64,000 bases of DNA, from assembly GCA_016200135.1 (NCBI GenBank), contig JACQFI010000067.1:1-64000 (forward strand). The letters run 5' to 3'. Below the pieces are notes generated by a model. It made no database searches and was not told the DNA's origin. It saw only the letters and a list, made by a program, of their open reading frames with translations. A program made the position numbers and the translations under genes. Every line of letters begins with the position of its first letter. Within the stretch, counting starts at the first letter, position 1. This document shows positions 1 to 8,592 of the stretch, one piece after another. This DNA comes from Planctomycetota bacterium (GTDB taxonomy: Bacteria > Planctomycetota > SZUA-567 > H5-PLA8).

Positions 1-55
1 TCTGCTGCAACTGCTCACGTTCCAATGGCTCCAGCCGAACCATGTACTTTTTCAT
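1..55 (-). CDS. 5' end of probable IS630-type transposase (partial)
   Basis: Only the first 18 codons lie in the window; the gene runs off the left edge. The peptide begins MKKYMVRLEPLEREQLQQ, which resembles the start of helix-turn-helix transposases of the IS630 group (a short 'MKKY-V-L---ER--L' opening is common there). A strong ribosome binding site (AGGAGGG) precedes the ATG. With so little sequence the family call rests on the N-terminal pattern alone; another small HTH protein is possible. Confidence 0.5.
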   Translation of the reverse strand, partial: MKKYMVRLEPLEREQLQQ

Positions 56-240
56 GGCCGTCCCTCCTCTCAAGCGGTTGCCTGAAATAGGGATCGACTA
101 CTTTTCGCGCACTCTTAAACTCGACCCTGACGATTCACTAGTCTTTCTTAGAATAGATGCCACGAAACCAAAATCGCCCAGGAGCGCTACTGGCGGGTGG
201 CACTGTCCGACGCTCGCATTCGCGCCGTGCGCGAAAAGGA

Positions 241-378
241 CTGGTGCCACTGGCTGAGGCTGTATTCAGCCAGTGCGGGGACGCCCACAAGCGTTCTCAC
301 GCCCATATATCCTCTCGAATTGAAAGAGAAAATCAAGAACCCGCACTGGCTGCAAAAAGCCGCAGCCAGTGGCACCAG
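241..378. repeat. Nested inverted repeat, BIME/MITE-like
   Basis: An outer pair of 16-bp arms (241-256 and 363-378) is perfectly inverted. An inner 13-bp pair (267-279 and 340-352) is also perfect. Both share the core CACTGGCTG or its complement, so four copies of the core can fold either as two local hairpins or as one long cruciform. About 60 bp separates the two halves. This is the architecture of paired REP/BIME elements or of a small MITE. The rest of the 56-587 stretch shows no credible gene. Confidence 0.6.
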
Positions 379-587
379 ATCGAAAGGTCCTAACCATGAT
401 CGGAGTCACTTCCAGTGCCAACAGCCGAAAGACAGGACAAAATATTTTCCAGTACAGAAAATGTCTCTCTGGTCCGCCTCTCGAAGATCTTGAGATTTTA
501 TTTCGCGCGCGGGTTATGTAGCAGCGTGCAGGCAGGGCCGGCTGCGCTTTAACGGGTGGTCGGACCAAGAGTTCCCAGGGAGCATCC

Positions 588-2402
588 ATGACCAAGTTTA
601 CGCCGTTACTGACGGCCTTCCTGCTTGCCGGCACATGGATTTCCTCCTGTCTGGGCGGCGAGGCGCGGCCGAATTCGGATTGGCCGCAGTGGCGCGGACA
701 GAACCGCGACGGCGTCGCGGCCGCCAGTCCCAAACTGCTCGACGCGTGGCCGAAAGAAGGCCCGCCGTTGGTCTGGAAGAGCGGCTGGATTCCCGGAGGC
801 CTGGAAGGCGGATGCGGAAGCCCTGTCGTCGCGGACGGCAAGGTTTTTCTGTACGTGAACTGGAAGCATCCGCGCGAAGGCGGCGCCAAGTACCGCCTGA
901 TCACGCAGGAATTGCTGCTCGATGCAGGCTGGCTGCCGGACTTGCCGGAGCCGCTGGCAAAAAAGATCGAGGCGGCGTGGTCCTCGGCGAACCGGCCGAA
1001 CAGTTCGGGCTGGCGCTGGTGGTTTGCCGAATCGGCCAAGGATCCCAAGGACAAGGAACTCGACGATTTCCTCGCGAAGAAGCCCGAACTGGACAAGTAC
1101 ATCAAGGATTTTGTCGCCACGCTGGATCCGAAGGACGCGCAGAAGTACGGCGCCTATATCAAGCGGCGCCTGTGCATGAGCACGGAGAAAGGCAAATGGG
1201 GCGTCGCGCCGGGCCTGACCTGGGATGAACTGGCCAAGCTGAGCACCTTCCGCGACAAAGGATTTTCCTCGTACCGCGAATGGCTTTGGGAATTGCGGAA
1301 GGAACACGTGGCTATTCCGGGGGCCATGCCGCTGCGCGGAAATCTTTTCGTGCCGTACGCGTGGATCGGCGCTTTTACGATGACCGACACCGTCGTCTGC
1401 CTGGACGCCGCGACCGGCATGGAACTCTGGAAGAAGGAATTTCCCGAGGACGAAGCGATTTACCGAGGGGACTACAGCTACTGGGACTGGCACCTGGGCG
1501 ACTTCGCAAACTTGGGCGCGAGTGGCACCATGGCGGTCGCGAACGGAAAGTGCTACGCGGCTGGCGCGATGGGTCTGTATTGCCTGTCCGCGAAAGACGG
1601 TTCCGTCGTATGGAAGGTGGACGGCAAGCCCGAACATTCTTCGCCGCTGGTCGCGGGCGGCATCGTTTACCATTGCGGCGCAGCCTACAACGCCGAGAAC
1701 GGCACGCAGCTCTGGAAGCATCCGCGCTGGAAGGAAGCGCGCGGCCTGGACGAATTCGGCCGGTACTCGCCAGCGGAGCTGTGGGTTTCGGGCGACAAGA
1801 ACTACATTCTCACCAGCGACACCGGCCGCGGTTTCGGCTTCATCAATTCCACCACCTGCTGCCTGGAACTGGAGACCGGGAAATTGGCGTGGTCGTTGAA
1901 GGGCGGGCCGTATGGCCCCATCAGCGGCGACCTGTTTGTCCAGGCAGGCAAGGTGTACAAGATGACGCCGACCTCAGCGGAGCCGGTGGCATCGCTGGCC
2001 GATCCCAGGAACAGCGGGCCGAGCGTGATCCATCAGGGCCACTTGTACGCGATGATGGATGGCGGAGACGGCGGGCGGATCTCGCTGAGTTGCTCGGACT
2101 TGAAGACCGGCGAGATGAAATGGAAGGACAAGTGTCCCGCGGGCGAAGGCGTGATCTCCATGCCCGCACTGGCGGACGGCAAGATGATTCTCCCGCTGGT
2201 CTTCTGCCACAATTTCCATGGCGGCGCCGTAGGCCAGGACCTGATCCAGATGGTGAAGGCTTCGCCGGACGAGAAGTACGTCCAGTTGGGCATCTTCAAT
2301 CCCAAGAACCTGTGTTCGATGACGTCCCCAGCCGTGGCTGGCGGCCTGCTCTTCCTGCGCCTGGAAGACGGCGTGGCCTGCTACGACCTGCGCGCGAAGT
2401 AA
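588..2402 (+). CDS. Exported PQQ-like beta-propeller protein
   Basis: The 604-residue protein has an N-terminal hydrophobic export signal. A possible lipobox I-S-S-C spans residues 18-21, so it may be a lipoprotein. The mature part opens with SDWPQWRGQNRDG, a start typical of PQQ-binding-like quinoprotein propellers, followed by repeated units such as TVVCLDAATGMELWKKEF and LYCLSAKDGSVVWKVDG, the usual A-x-DG-x-x-W pattern. An insertion between blades 1 and 2 (roughly residues 80-230) is unusually long. AGGGAG lies 8 nt upstream of the ATG. The domain type is clear; whether it binds PQQ, scaffolds other proteins or is an enzyme cannot be told. Confidence 0.85.
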   Translation: MTKFTPLLTAFLLAGTWISSCLGGEARPNSDWPQWRGQNRDGVAAASPKLLDAWPKEGPPLVWKSGWIPGGLEGGCGSPVVADGKVFLYVNWKHPREGGAKYRLITQELLLDAGWLPDLPEPLAKKIEAAWSSANRPNSSGWRWWFAESAKDPKDKELDDFLAKKPELDKYIKDFVATLDPKDAQKYGAYIKRRLCMSTEKGKWGVAPGLTWDELAKLSTFRDKGFSSYREWLWELRKEHVAIPGAMPLRGNLFVPYAWIGAFTMTDTVVCLDAATGMELWKKEFPEDEAIYRGDYSYWDWHLGDFANLGASGTMAVANGKCYAAGAMGLYCLSAKDGSVVWKVDGKPEHSSPLVAGGIVYHCGAAYNAENGTQLWKHPRWKEARGLDEFGRYSPAELWVSGDKNYILTSDTGRGFGFINSTTCCLELETGKLAWSLKGGPYGPISGDLFVQAGKVYKMTPTSAEPVASLADPRNSGPSVIHQGHLYAMMDGGDGGRISLSCSDLKTGEMKWKDKCPAGEGVISMPALADGKMILPLVFCHNFHGGAVGQDLIQMVKASPDEKYVQLGIFNPKNLCSMTSPAVAGGLLFLRLEDGVACYDLRAK

Positions 2403-2511
2403 CGGGCTACAACTAGCCTTTCTCAGAACAAGGGATTGAGAAGTCTTTTTTTGTGCCCGTAGAACTCGCCATTCGTGTCAGACTACTCAATAATTCCCAC
2501 CCCTCCCCGCT

Positions 2512-3792
2512 TTACTTCCACCGCTCCAGACACGCCTGCACGGCGGCGGCGGCGCGGTCGCGTTGCTCGGGGCGGACGGTCTCGGGGAGCTTCTTCACCA
2601 GCTCGGCCTGGTCGAGCGTCGCCAGCTTGCCGATCAGCTCGAAAATCTCCTTGTCGATCATCTGATACTTCGGGACTGTCGCGCAGAGGATCGGCACGGC
2701 GGCGGGATCGCCGAGGCGGCCCAGGTAGACGCCCTGCATGTAGCGGGCGCGCTCGGGGATGTTCACCGTCTTGAGCGTCCCCGCGAGCAGGCCCGGGTTC
2801 CTCTTCATGAGCGCGTCCGCGGCGTGCATCCAGGCGTTGTATTTAAAGCCCAGCACGCAGGCGACGAGGAATTGGTCGCACTCCGGGCCTTCAAAATCCT
2901 CGAGCGACTTCTCCGCGGCGAGGCTCGTGTCGATGTCCTCGGCGGACGAGAGTTCCTTCAGGCGCGGCACGGCGTCTTTAAGCTGCATGCCGCCCGCTGC
3001 GCGAATGTGCCAGTAGTACACCTCGGCCTGATGGCACCGTTTCGAGTAATCGTCGAGGGTTTCGTTCTCAGCCTTAAAGAGAGGCTTGGGCGGCGCCTTC
3101 TTGATTTCCTCTGCGATGCCCTTCGGATCGAACTTGGCTTCGAGCTCGCCCAATAGGTTTTTCCACAGCGGGCCCTTTTCGAGCCGCTTCAGCTCTTGAA
3201 GAACCTTCCACTGTTCGGCGGCGCTGTGCGGCGCCTGCACGCGCACCAGGATCGCCAGCGCTTGCAGCTTCAGCTCGGGCGTGCCCTTTTCGAGCGTCTT
3301 CTCCAGGGCGTCTTCATACGGGGTTGCATGAATCGAGCAGGAGAACTGGACTACGGGTTTGAGCGACGGACAATCCAGAAAGCGCCCCGTGCCCGGTCCA
3401 TCGATGCCCTTGAATTCCACTTTCGTCTTATCGGGCAGGGAGCGGCCTCGGGGCATAGTGGCTTTGAATTCCACCGTCCCGTCCTCGTGGTGGATCGCGT
3501 TCTTCTGCGCTTCCTTCAAAGCCTCATCCCACGCCTTCTGTTCCTCTTCAGTCATGCGCTGCCCGGCCGTGAAGTAGGCCCCGCCCAAGCGCCAGACCTG
3601 GACCGCATCGACGACCGGGTTGGGGGACTTCGGGTCCCAATGCGGCGGCAGTGGAGCGGAAGGCGTGGCTGCCGGAGGAGTGGCAGGCGAAGGGGTAGTT
3701 GTGGGCTCCGTGGCCTGCTCCGCCGCACGCGCTCCATGTAGAAGGAGCAGGCTGGCAAGCATCAGGCCAAGGATTCTAGGGATCGATCGCAT
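2512..3792 (-). CDS. Exported alpha-helical (HEAT-like) protein, unknown function
   Basis: The 426-residue product begins with a clear signal peptide (hydrophobic run ending near ARA-AEQ, about residue 24). A Pro/Thr/Ala-rich linker (about residues 25-55) follows, then a mainly helical body. The C-terminal third has paired helices separated by short turns around GDPAAVPILCATV and DQAELVKKL, as in HEAT/PBS-lyase-type repeats. No catalytic motif is visible. It converges on the upstream propeller gene and is transcribed in the same direction as the phosphoesterase at 3935-5272. Function is not assignable; a periplasmic scaffold is the most natural guess. Confidence 0.75.
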   Translation of the reverse strand: MRSIPRILGLMLASLLLLHGARAAEQATEPTTTPSPATPPAATPSAPLPPHWDPKSPNPVVDAVQVWRLGGAYFTAGQRMTEEEQKAWDEALKEAQKNAIHHEDGTVEFKATMPRGRSLPDKTKVEFKGIDGPGTGRFLDCPSLKPVVQFSCSIHATPYEDALEKTLEKGTPELKLQALAILVRVQAPHSAAEQWKVLQELKRLEKGPLWKNLLGELEAKFDPKGIAEEIKKAPPKPLFKAENETLDDYSKRCHQAEVYYWHIRAAGGMQLKDAVPRLKELSSAEDIDTSLAAEKSLEDFEGPECDQFLVACVLGFKYNAWMHAADALMKRNPGLLAGTLKTVNIPERARYMQGVYLGRLGDPAAVPILCATVPKYQMIDKEIFELIGKLATLDQAELVKKLPETVRPEQRDRAAAAVQACLERWK

Positions 3793-3934
3793 GCATGGAC
3801 AACGAACCAGGCCCCGCGGCCTGTGCTACAAAAAGGAGCGCCGCCCTGAAGTTCACCCACTGCACCAAGGTGCAATGTTTTACGTTAAGGAGTCAGGTAA
3901 ATCGGCGCGCCGTATCCCGCGAGATACCGTGCTG

Positions 3935-5272
3935 TTATCCCTTACTCCGCAATAACTTAAATTGATCGATGCGATCATGCCGGGACTTGCCGGAGCCATC
4001 GTAGACGTAGGTCTCGCTAACCAGGGCCTCCGGGGTGATGGTCATCTCGCCGTAGCCCGTGTAGCTACCCGCGAAGGACGGCTTCCCGTTGCACGCGACC
4101 AGGGGGTTCTCGAGCGGCTGCGTGTACTGGTACCACATGGAAGGACTCTGCATGTAGATCGTGCCCTTAGTGTCCGGAGCGTACTCGGACTTCTCCTTGG
4201 TCGTGGCCTTGCCGTTGCCTTCGTAAAGGAGCGGCAGCGAGCGCTGGTGAATATGGCGGTGGCCGAAGAGGCAGAGCCGCACGCCGCCTTCCGCATCGAA
4301 GACGTCGCAGACGCCCTTCTTGCCCAGGTCGGTGCTCTTTTCGGCCCACTGGTAGACCTGGTAATGCTGGACGTCCACGATCGTGTCGGCGCCGCGTTTC
4401 TCTTTCAGGTCGCGGATGTTGGCCTTCAGCCAGTCGCCGCTGCCGTTTTTGCGCATCTGCCAGCCGATGCCGCCGTAGGCGAACGACCAGGTGTTGTTCT
4501 TGTCGCCCTCGGGACCGTTCTGCGGCATGGGCCAGTAGTCGGCGTAGATCGAGAGGTCCTTATCGGTGCCCCATTCGTGGTTGCCGGGGATGGGCACGGC
4601 GATCGCGTTGGCGCAGACGTCGCGCATGATGCGGAAGAAGGTGTCGTACTCTTCGCGGCGGATGCCCTCGTCCACAATGTCCCCGCCGAGGATCAGCATG
4701 TCCGGCGCGAACTTCTTGATGTCGGCCATCGCGTAGCCGTAGTGCTTGAAGAAGTTCTCCGCGCCCTTCTCGTTCTGTTCCACTTCCTTCGGCGCATGGC
4801 AGTGAAAATCGAAGAAGAGCCCCAACTTCGTCTTCTGCGCCCGCGCGCCCGGCTTGGGCGAGGTGCGGAAGCGGTACACGGGGCTCTTGTAGTCGCCAAG
4901 CTGCAGGACGTACTGGTACTCGGCGTCGGCCGCGAGGTCCTTCAGTTCGAGGACGTGCTTGTCCGTGGCATTGAAGGCGACCTCCTTCTCACCGGCGGTC
5001 TTCAGGCCGTACGAGAGCACGCCGGCGGCGCCGCGCGTCTTCTCTTCCGTGCCGCGAAAGGCCACGCGGATGCTCTCGAAAGGCGTCTCGGTGGGCAGGA
5101 GATACGGCCCGAGCAGCGGCAGGTCGTCCAGCTTGACGCCCGCGACTTCCTTGCCTTCGGCCGCGACCGCGGGCACACGCAGCAGATCGGAATAAAGGAG
5201 CCCCAAACCCGTGGCGGCGAGCGCCGTCGTCTTGAGGAAGGACCGGCGAGTGGGTGCGGTCAAGGAATCCAT
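3935..5272 (-). CDS. Tat-exported metallophosphoesterase
   Basis: The 445-residue protein starts with a twin-arginine signal (TRRSFLKTTALAATGLGLL). A beta-rich N-terminal domain, like the fibronectin-type domain of purple acid phosphatases, precedes the calcineurin-like core. All core motifs are visible in order: FDFHCH, GGDIVDE, GNHEW, VDVQHYQ and FGHRHIH. These residues bind two metals and act in phosphomonoester or diester hydrolysis. Folded export through Tat fits cytoplasmic metal loading. GGAGG lies 5 nt before the ATG. A perfect 14-bp palindrome lies about 30 bp upstream. The substrate is unknown. Confidence 0.9.
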   Translation of the reverse strand: MDSLTAPTRRSFLKTTALAATGLGLLYSDLLRVPAVAAEGKEVAGVKLDDLPLLGPYLLPTETPFESIRVAFRGTEEKTRGAAGVLSYGLKTAGEKEVAFNATDKHVLELKDLAADAEYQYVLQLGDYKSPVYRFRTSPKPGARAQKTKLGLFFDFHCHAPKEVEQNEKGAENFFKHYGYAMADIKKFAPDMLILGGDIVDEGIRREEYDTFFRIMRDVCANAIAVPIPGNHEWGTDKDLSIYADYWPMPQNGPEGDKNNTWSFAYGGIGWQMRKNGSGDWLKANIRDLKEKRGADTIVDVQHYQVYQWAEKSTDLGKKGVCDVFDAEGGVRLCLFGHRHIHQRSLPLLYEGNGKATTKEKSEYAPDTKGTIYMQSPSMWYQYTQPLENPLVACNGKPSFAGSYTGYGEMTITPEALVSETYVYDGSGKSRHDRIDQFKLLRSKG

Positions 5273-5301
5273 GCGACCTCCGTTTCAACGCGCGCAGCTA
5301 T

Positions 5302-5315
5302 GTGTACTAGTACAC
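5302..5315. promoter_or_regulatory. Perfect 14-bp palindrome, candidate operator
   Basis: GTGTACTAGTACAC is identical to its reverse complement and lies in the 384-bp gap between the divergent phosphoesterase and kinase genes, about 30 bp from the phosphoesterase start. Position and symmetry suit a dimeric repressor or activator site. No regulator is encoded next to it, so its protein partner is unknown. The remainder of 5273-5656 shows no gene I can support. Confidence 0.4.
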
Positions 5316-5656
5316 TTCTTCTGTAAGATACACCGTCGCAGGCTAAGCCGACAGCGAAATCCCCGGCTTTTTGGGAGCGGACGCACCTCATGCTCATTTT
5401 GCGTGAGCGACGGAAGGCCCGGAAAAGCCGCTCTAAACTCCGTATTAAGCCATGAGAAACAAAGGCCTTAGCTGTCCCGCGATTCCCCCACAACCCATAA
5501 AGGTTACGCCCGCGCCGGACGATTCCCTCTTTGGGTTTTCTAAGATGAGCGTTGGAGCCTTTCGCGGGGAGCTTTTCGGCTCCGTGCGGTTCGGCTTCCA
5601 GCCGTTTCGCCCGTCGCTCCGCGCTCTTCGCCCCACGACCTTTAAGGGAGTTGCCT

Positions 5657-8248
5657 ATGGCGCGCGTCGTCTGTCCCTGCTGCAAGACCGGGTTTGAGGC
5701 CAAGATCAGCCGCCACGATTACGCGATCAACTGCGTCTCGTGCGGGATCGCCTTCAACGCCGCGGCCTATCTGCCGCCGGAGGAATTCCAGGCCCGCGCG
5801 GAACGCCGCCCACCGGCCGGCGCGACCCATGCCTACGACCGCGGCACGCAGGCGCTTGGCAATGTGATCCGGCCCATCCCGCCGATCGAACCCGCCGCGC
5901 CGGCCTCGCCCGAGACCAAGACCGGCGGCCTGCCGTTCCTCGCCGAGGAGGTCAACGACGCCGTGGAGGCCGTCGAGGCCACGCCCACGGAGATCCGGTT
6001 GGCGGAGGAACGGGTTCGGGCAAGCCATCCCCCCCTTAAGAAGGAGGGGTTAGACGTTCGGGCGGGACAGGCAAGGGAAACGACACCCCCCCTATCCCCC
6101 CCTGTTCAAGAGGGGAATGTCGCAGAGAAGCCGTCTTCGCCGCCGTCGAGCATATTACCGGGCTCGGACCTGGACACGCGCACCGCGCCCGTGGCCCATA
6201 CGCCCAGTTCGTTCCTCGAGGCCTCCACGACCACCGCCCGCTTTCGCGCGGAGACACTCCAGCGGAACGCCGCCGCCGGCTACGTGCAGGAAGAGCCCCC
6301 GACGGCCGTAGCCCAACCCGTAGCACCCATCGTGCCGGCGCGTCCGCCGAAGCCGCAGCGGCCTCAAGTGGACATCGACGCGCGCCGCCAGACCGCGGCG
6401 CGCGCGCCGGTCTTTTCCATGGGCGCGGCGTCAGGGACCACGCCTCCGGCAAACGCCGAAACCCCCGCTCCGAATGCGCCCGCGTCCGCCATTCTTCCGC
6501 CTATAAAGAAGAACGCGCCTTCGGGGCCGCTCGAAGCTGCCCGCGGGCCGGACTCCGATCGCGTGATGCACGCGCCGGCCCGGGCCCAGGTCCCCGCGGC
6601 CAAACCGCCATCATCGGGCGAGCGCCCGGCCGTCACGCCGCCGCCCGCGCCGGCGAAGGCCACCACGAGCTCCGGCTCGCGCCGCCGCCCGTTGCTGGAA
6701 GGGACGTTTGGACCCTACGAGATCGAAGGCGAGATCGCACGCGGAGGCGTCGGCGCGGTCTTCCGGGCGAAGGAGACCTCCTCCGGCCGCCGCGTGGCCC
6801 TTAAAGTATTGTTGGACGGCGACGAGGCCGGCGAGATGGAGACCGAGCGCTTCCGCCGCGAGTGCGAGACCGCCAAGGCGCTCTCGCTGCCGGGCATGGT
6901 CCAGATCTACGCGGTGGGCGAGATCGACGCGAAGCCCTTCATGGCCATGGAGTTGGTGGAAGGCCGCTCGCTCGACAAACTCATCCCCGAGAAGAGCCTC
7001 TCCGTGAACGACTGCCTCGTGATGATGCAGTCCGTCGCCGATACCGTCGGCGCGCTGCATGAAGCAGGCTACGTCCACCGCGACCTGAAGCCCGCCAACA
7101 TCCTGCTCGGGCCGTACGGCGCGCCCAAGGTCGCGGACTTCGGGCTGGTGAAGTCGCTCGACGAGGTCACGCGGCTGACGGCCTCGGGGCTCGTCTGCGG
7201 CACGCCCGCGTACATGGCGCCCGAACAGGCCCGCGGCGACGGCAAGGCCATCGACCCGCGCAGCGACGTCTGGGCCCTCGGCGCGGTGCTCTACGAGATG
7301 CTCACCGCGACGCCGCCCTTCCAGGCCGACAACGCCCTGCGCCTGATGCTCAAGATCACCAAGGACACGCCCAAGCCGCCGCGGCAGATGAACCCCAAGG
7401 TCCCGCGCGACGTGGATGCGATCGTGATGAAGTGCCTCGAGAAGAACGCGGAGCGCCGCTATCCCAACGGGCGCGCCATGGCCGAGGACATCAAGCGCTT
7501 CCTCGAAGGCTTGCCGGTCGAGGCGCGCTCGAACCAGGGCCTCACCCGCTACGTGAAGGCCGTCGAGGCCAACCGCGGCGTCGTGATCGCCGTCGCCGGC
7601 GGTCTGGCTGCCGTCGTGGTGGTGGCGGTGCTCGCGCGCATTGCCTTCGCGCCGCCCGAGGCCGGTCCGCTGGCCGAACGCGGCTGGACGTCGCTCGACC
7701 AGAACCGCATCGCGGACGCCGAGACCGAGTTTCGGCAGGCGCTCAAGCTCGATCCCAAGCAGGCCCGCGCGAGCTTAGGTCTGGGAAAGGTTCTGGGCCT
7801 GCGCAGCATCAACCCGGCGACGCGCAAGGCCGTCTCGCCTGTGCAATTCCAGGAGGCGCTCGATCTGACCTCTAAAGCCGCGGAGTTGGACAAGAACCTG
7901 GAGGCGTCCGCTGCAACCCAGACGGCCGTCCTTTATATGTGGGTAGGTGCGTATCAGGATGAGGCGCGCTGGCGCGAACGCGCGGTGGCGCTCGACAGCC
8001 TCAATCCCGATAGCCGCCAAGCGCTCGCCATGGCCTATTGGAACGCCGGCGCCCAAACGGCCTCGCCCGCAGCCCGGAAGCAGTTCTTCGAACAGGCCGT
8101 GCTCGAATTCGGCGCGGTCTTGCGGCTGCGTCAGGACTACCCCAAGACCCGCGAGTACATCAAGCAACTCCAGGAACGGTTCCTGGCCAGTCCGCCTCCA
8201 GCGGCTGCCGCCGGTAGGGCCTCCGTGGCCTCTGAGCGCTCGCACTGA
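5657..8248 (+). CDS. Transmembrane Ser/Thr protein kinase with zinc ribbon and TPR tail
   Basis: The 863-residue protein, in order: an N-terminal zinc ribbon (C6, C9, C26, C29), a long Pro/Ala-rich low-complexity region to about residue 345, a Hanks-type kinase domain, a membrane segment (about 644-665), and a C-terminal tail with a TPR-like unit (about 675-710). The kinase has a glycine loop ARGGVGAVF, lysine in VALKVL, the HRDLKPAN catalytic loop (about 474), VADFGL (about 494) and GTPAYMAPEQA, so it should be active. I chose the ATG at 5657 because AGGGAG sits just upstream and the ribbon begins at once; the open frame extends upstream to 5552. A palindromic repeat appears to be inserted in the linker. 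Substrate unknown. Confidence 0.9.
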   Translation: MARVVCPCCKTGFEAKISRHDYAINCVSCGIAFNAAAYLPPEEFQARAERRPPAGATHAYDRGTQALGNVIRPIPPIEPAAPASPETKTGGLPFLAEEVNDAVEAVEATPTEIRLAEERVRASHPPLKKEGLDVRAGQARETTPPLSPPVQEGNVAEKPSSPPSSILPGSDLDTRTAPVAHTPSSFLEASTTTARFRAETLQRNAAAGYVQEEPPTAVAQPVAPIVPARPPKPQRPQVDIDARRQTAARAPVFSMGAASGTTPPANAETPAPNAPASAILPPIKKNAPSGPLEAARGPDSDRVMHAPARAQVPAAKPPSSGERPAVTPPPAPAKATTSSGSRRRPLLEGTFGPYEIEGEIARGGVGAVFRAKETSSGRRVALKVLLDGDEAGEMETERFRRECETAKALSLPGMVQIYAVGEIDAKPFMAMELVEGRSLDKLIPEKSLSVNDCLVMMQSVADTVGALHEAGYVHRDLKPANILLGPYGAPKVADFGLVKSLDEVTRLTASGLVCGTPAYMAPEQARGDGKAIDPRSDVWALGAVLYEMLTATPPFQADNALRLMLKITKDTPKPPRQMNPKVPRDVDAIVMKCLEKNAERRYPNGRAMAEDIKRFLEGLPVEARSNQGLTRYVKAVEANRGVVIAVAGGLAAVVVVAVLARIAFAPPEAGPLAERGWTSLDQNRIADAETEFRQALKLDPKQARASLGLGKVLGLRSINPATRKAVSPVQFQEALDLTSKAAELDKNLEASAATQTAVLYMWVGAYQDEARWRERAVALDSLNPDSRQALAMAYWNAGAQTASPAARKQFFEQAVLEFGAVLRLRQDYPKTREYIKQLQERFLASPPPAAAAGRASVASERSH
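6027..6116. repeat. C/G-run palindromic repeat inside kinase linker
   Basis: Two short hairpin modules, each a run of six or seven C followed by a complementary G run (6029-6049 and 6097-6115), are joined by about 47 bp. They are read through in frame, giving the peptide words PPLKKEG and PPLSPPVQEGN. Peptides of this type commonly betray genomic C-run palindromes that have landed in coding sequence. The base composition differs sharply from the flanking linker. Confidence 0.55.
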
Positions 8249-8450
8249 ATCGGTCGCGGCAAGCGACCTTGTCAACTCGTTATGCTACGGCATCTTCGGA
8301 GCCATTGCACGGGTGCGCACCTAAGTTTGAACGCAACGCGAAAACGGCTCAAAAAAATGATCTAGGTTCTTGGCCTTTGGAGACGCAAGTCGTTAATATA
8401 ACTTTAGTTAGGTGCATAATGTTAAGACGAAAAATCAAACCACATCGCAC

Positions 8451-8478
8451 TTGACGGTTCTGTCGCAGTAGCTAGACT
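8451..8478 (+). promoter_or_regulatory. Candidate sigma70-type promoter for the porin gene
   Basis: TTGACG (8451-8456) and TAGACT (8473-8478) are separated by 16 bp, about 115 bp before the porin ATG, inside an AT-richer 344-bp gap (8249-8592). That gap holds no supported gene. The match to consensus is reasonable but not decisive. Confidence 0.4.
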
Positions 8479-8592
8479 CTCAATGGTTTGCTGCACAAGA
8501 ACATGTGTTGTCTTTGGCGGTTTGGAGCCATGAGGCGTCAGTACGCCGCGGCTCTCGTTAACTCATAGCAGTACGAACCCAGGAGGCTGCAA

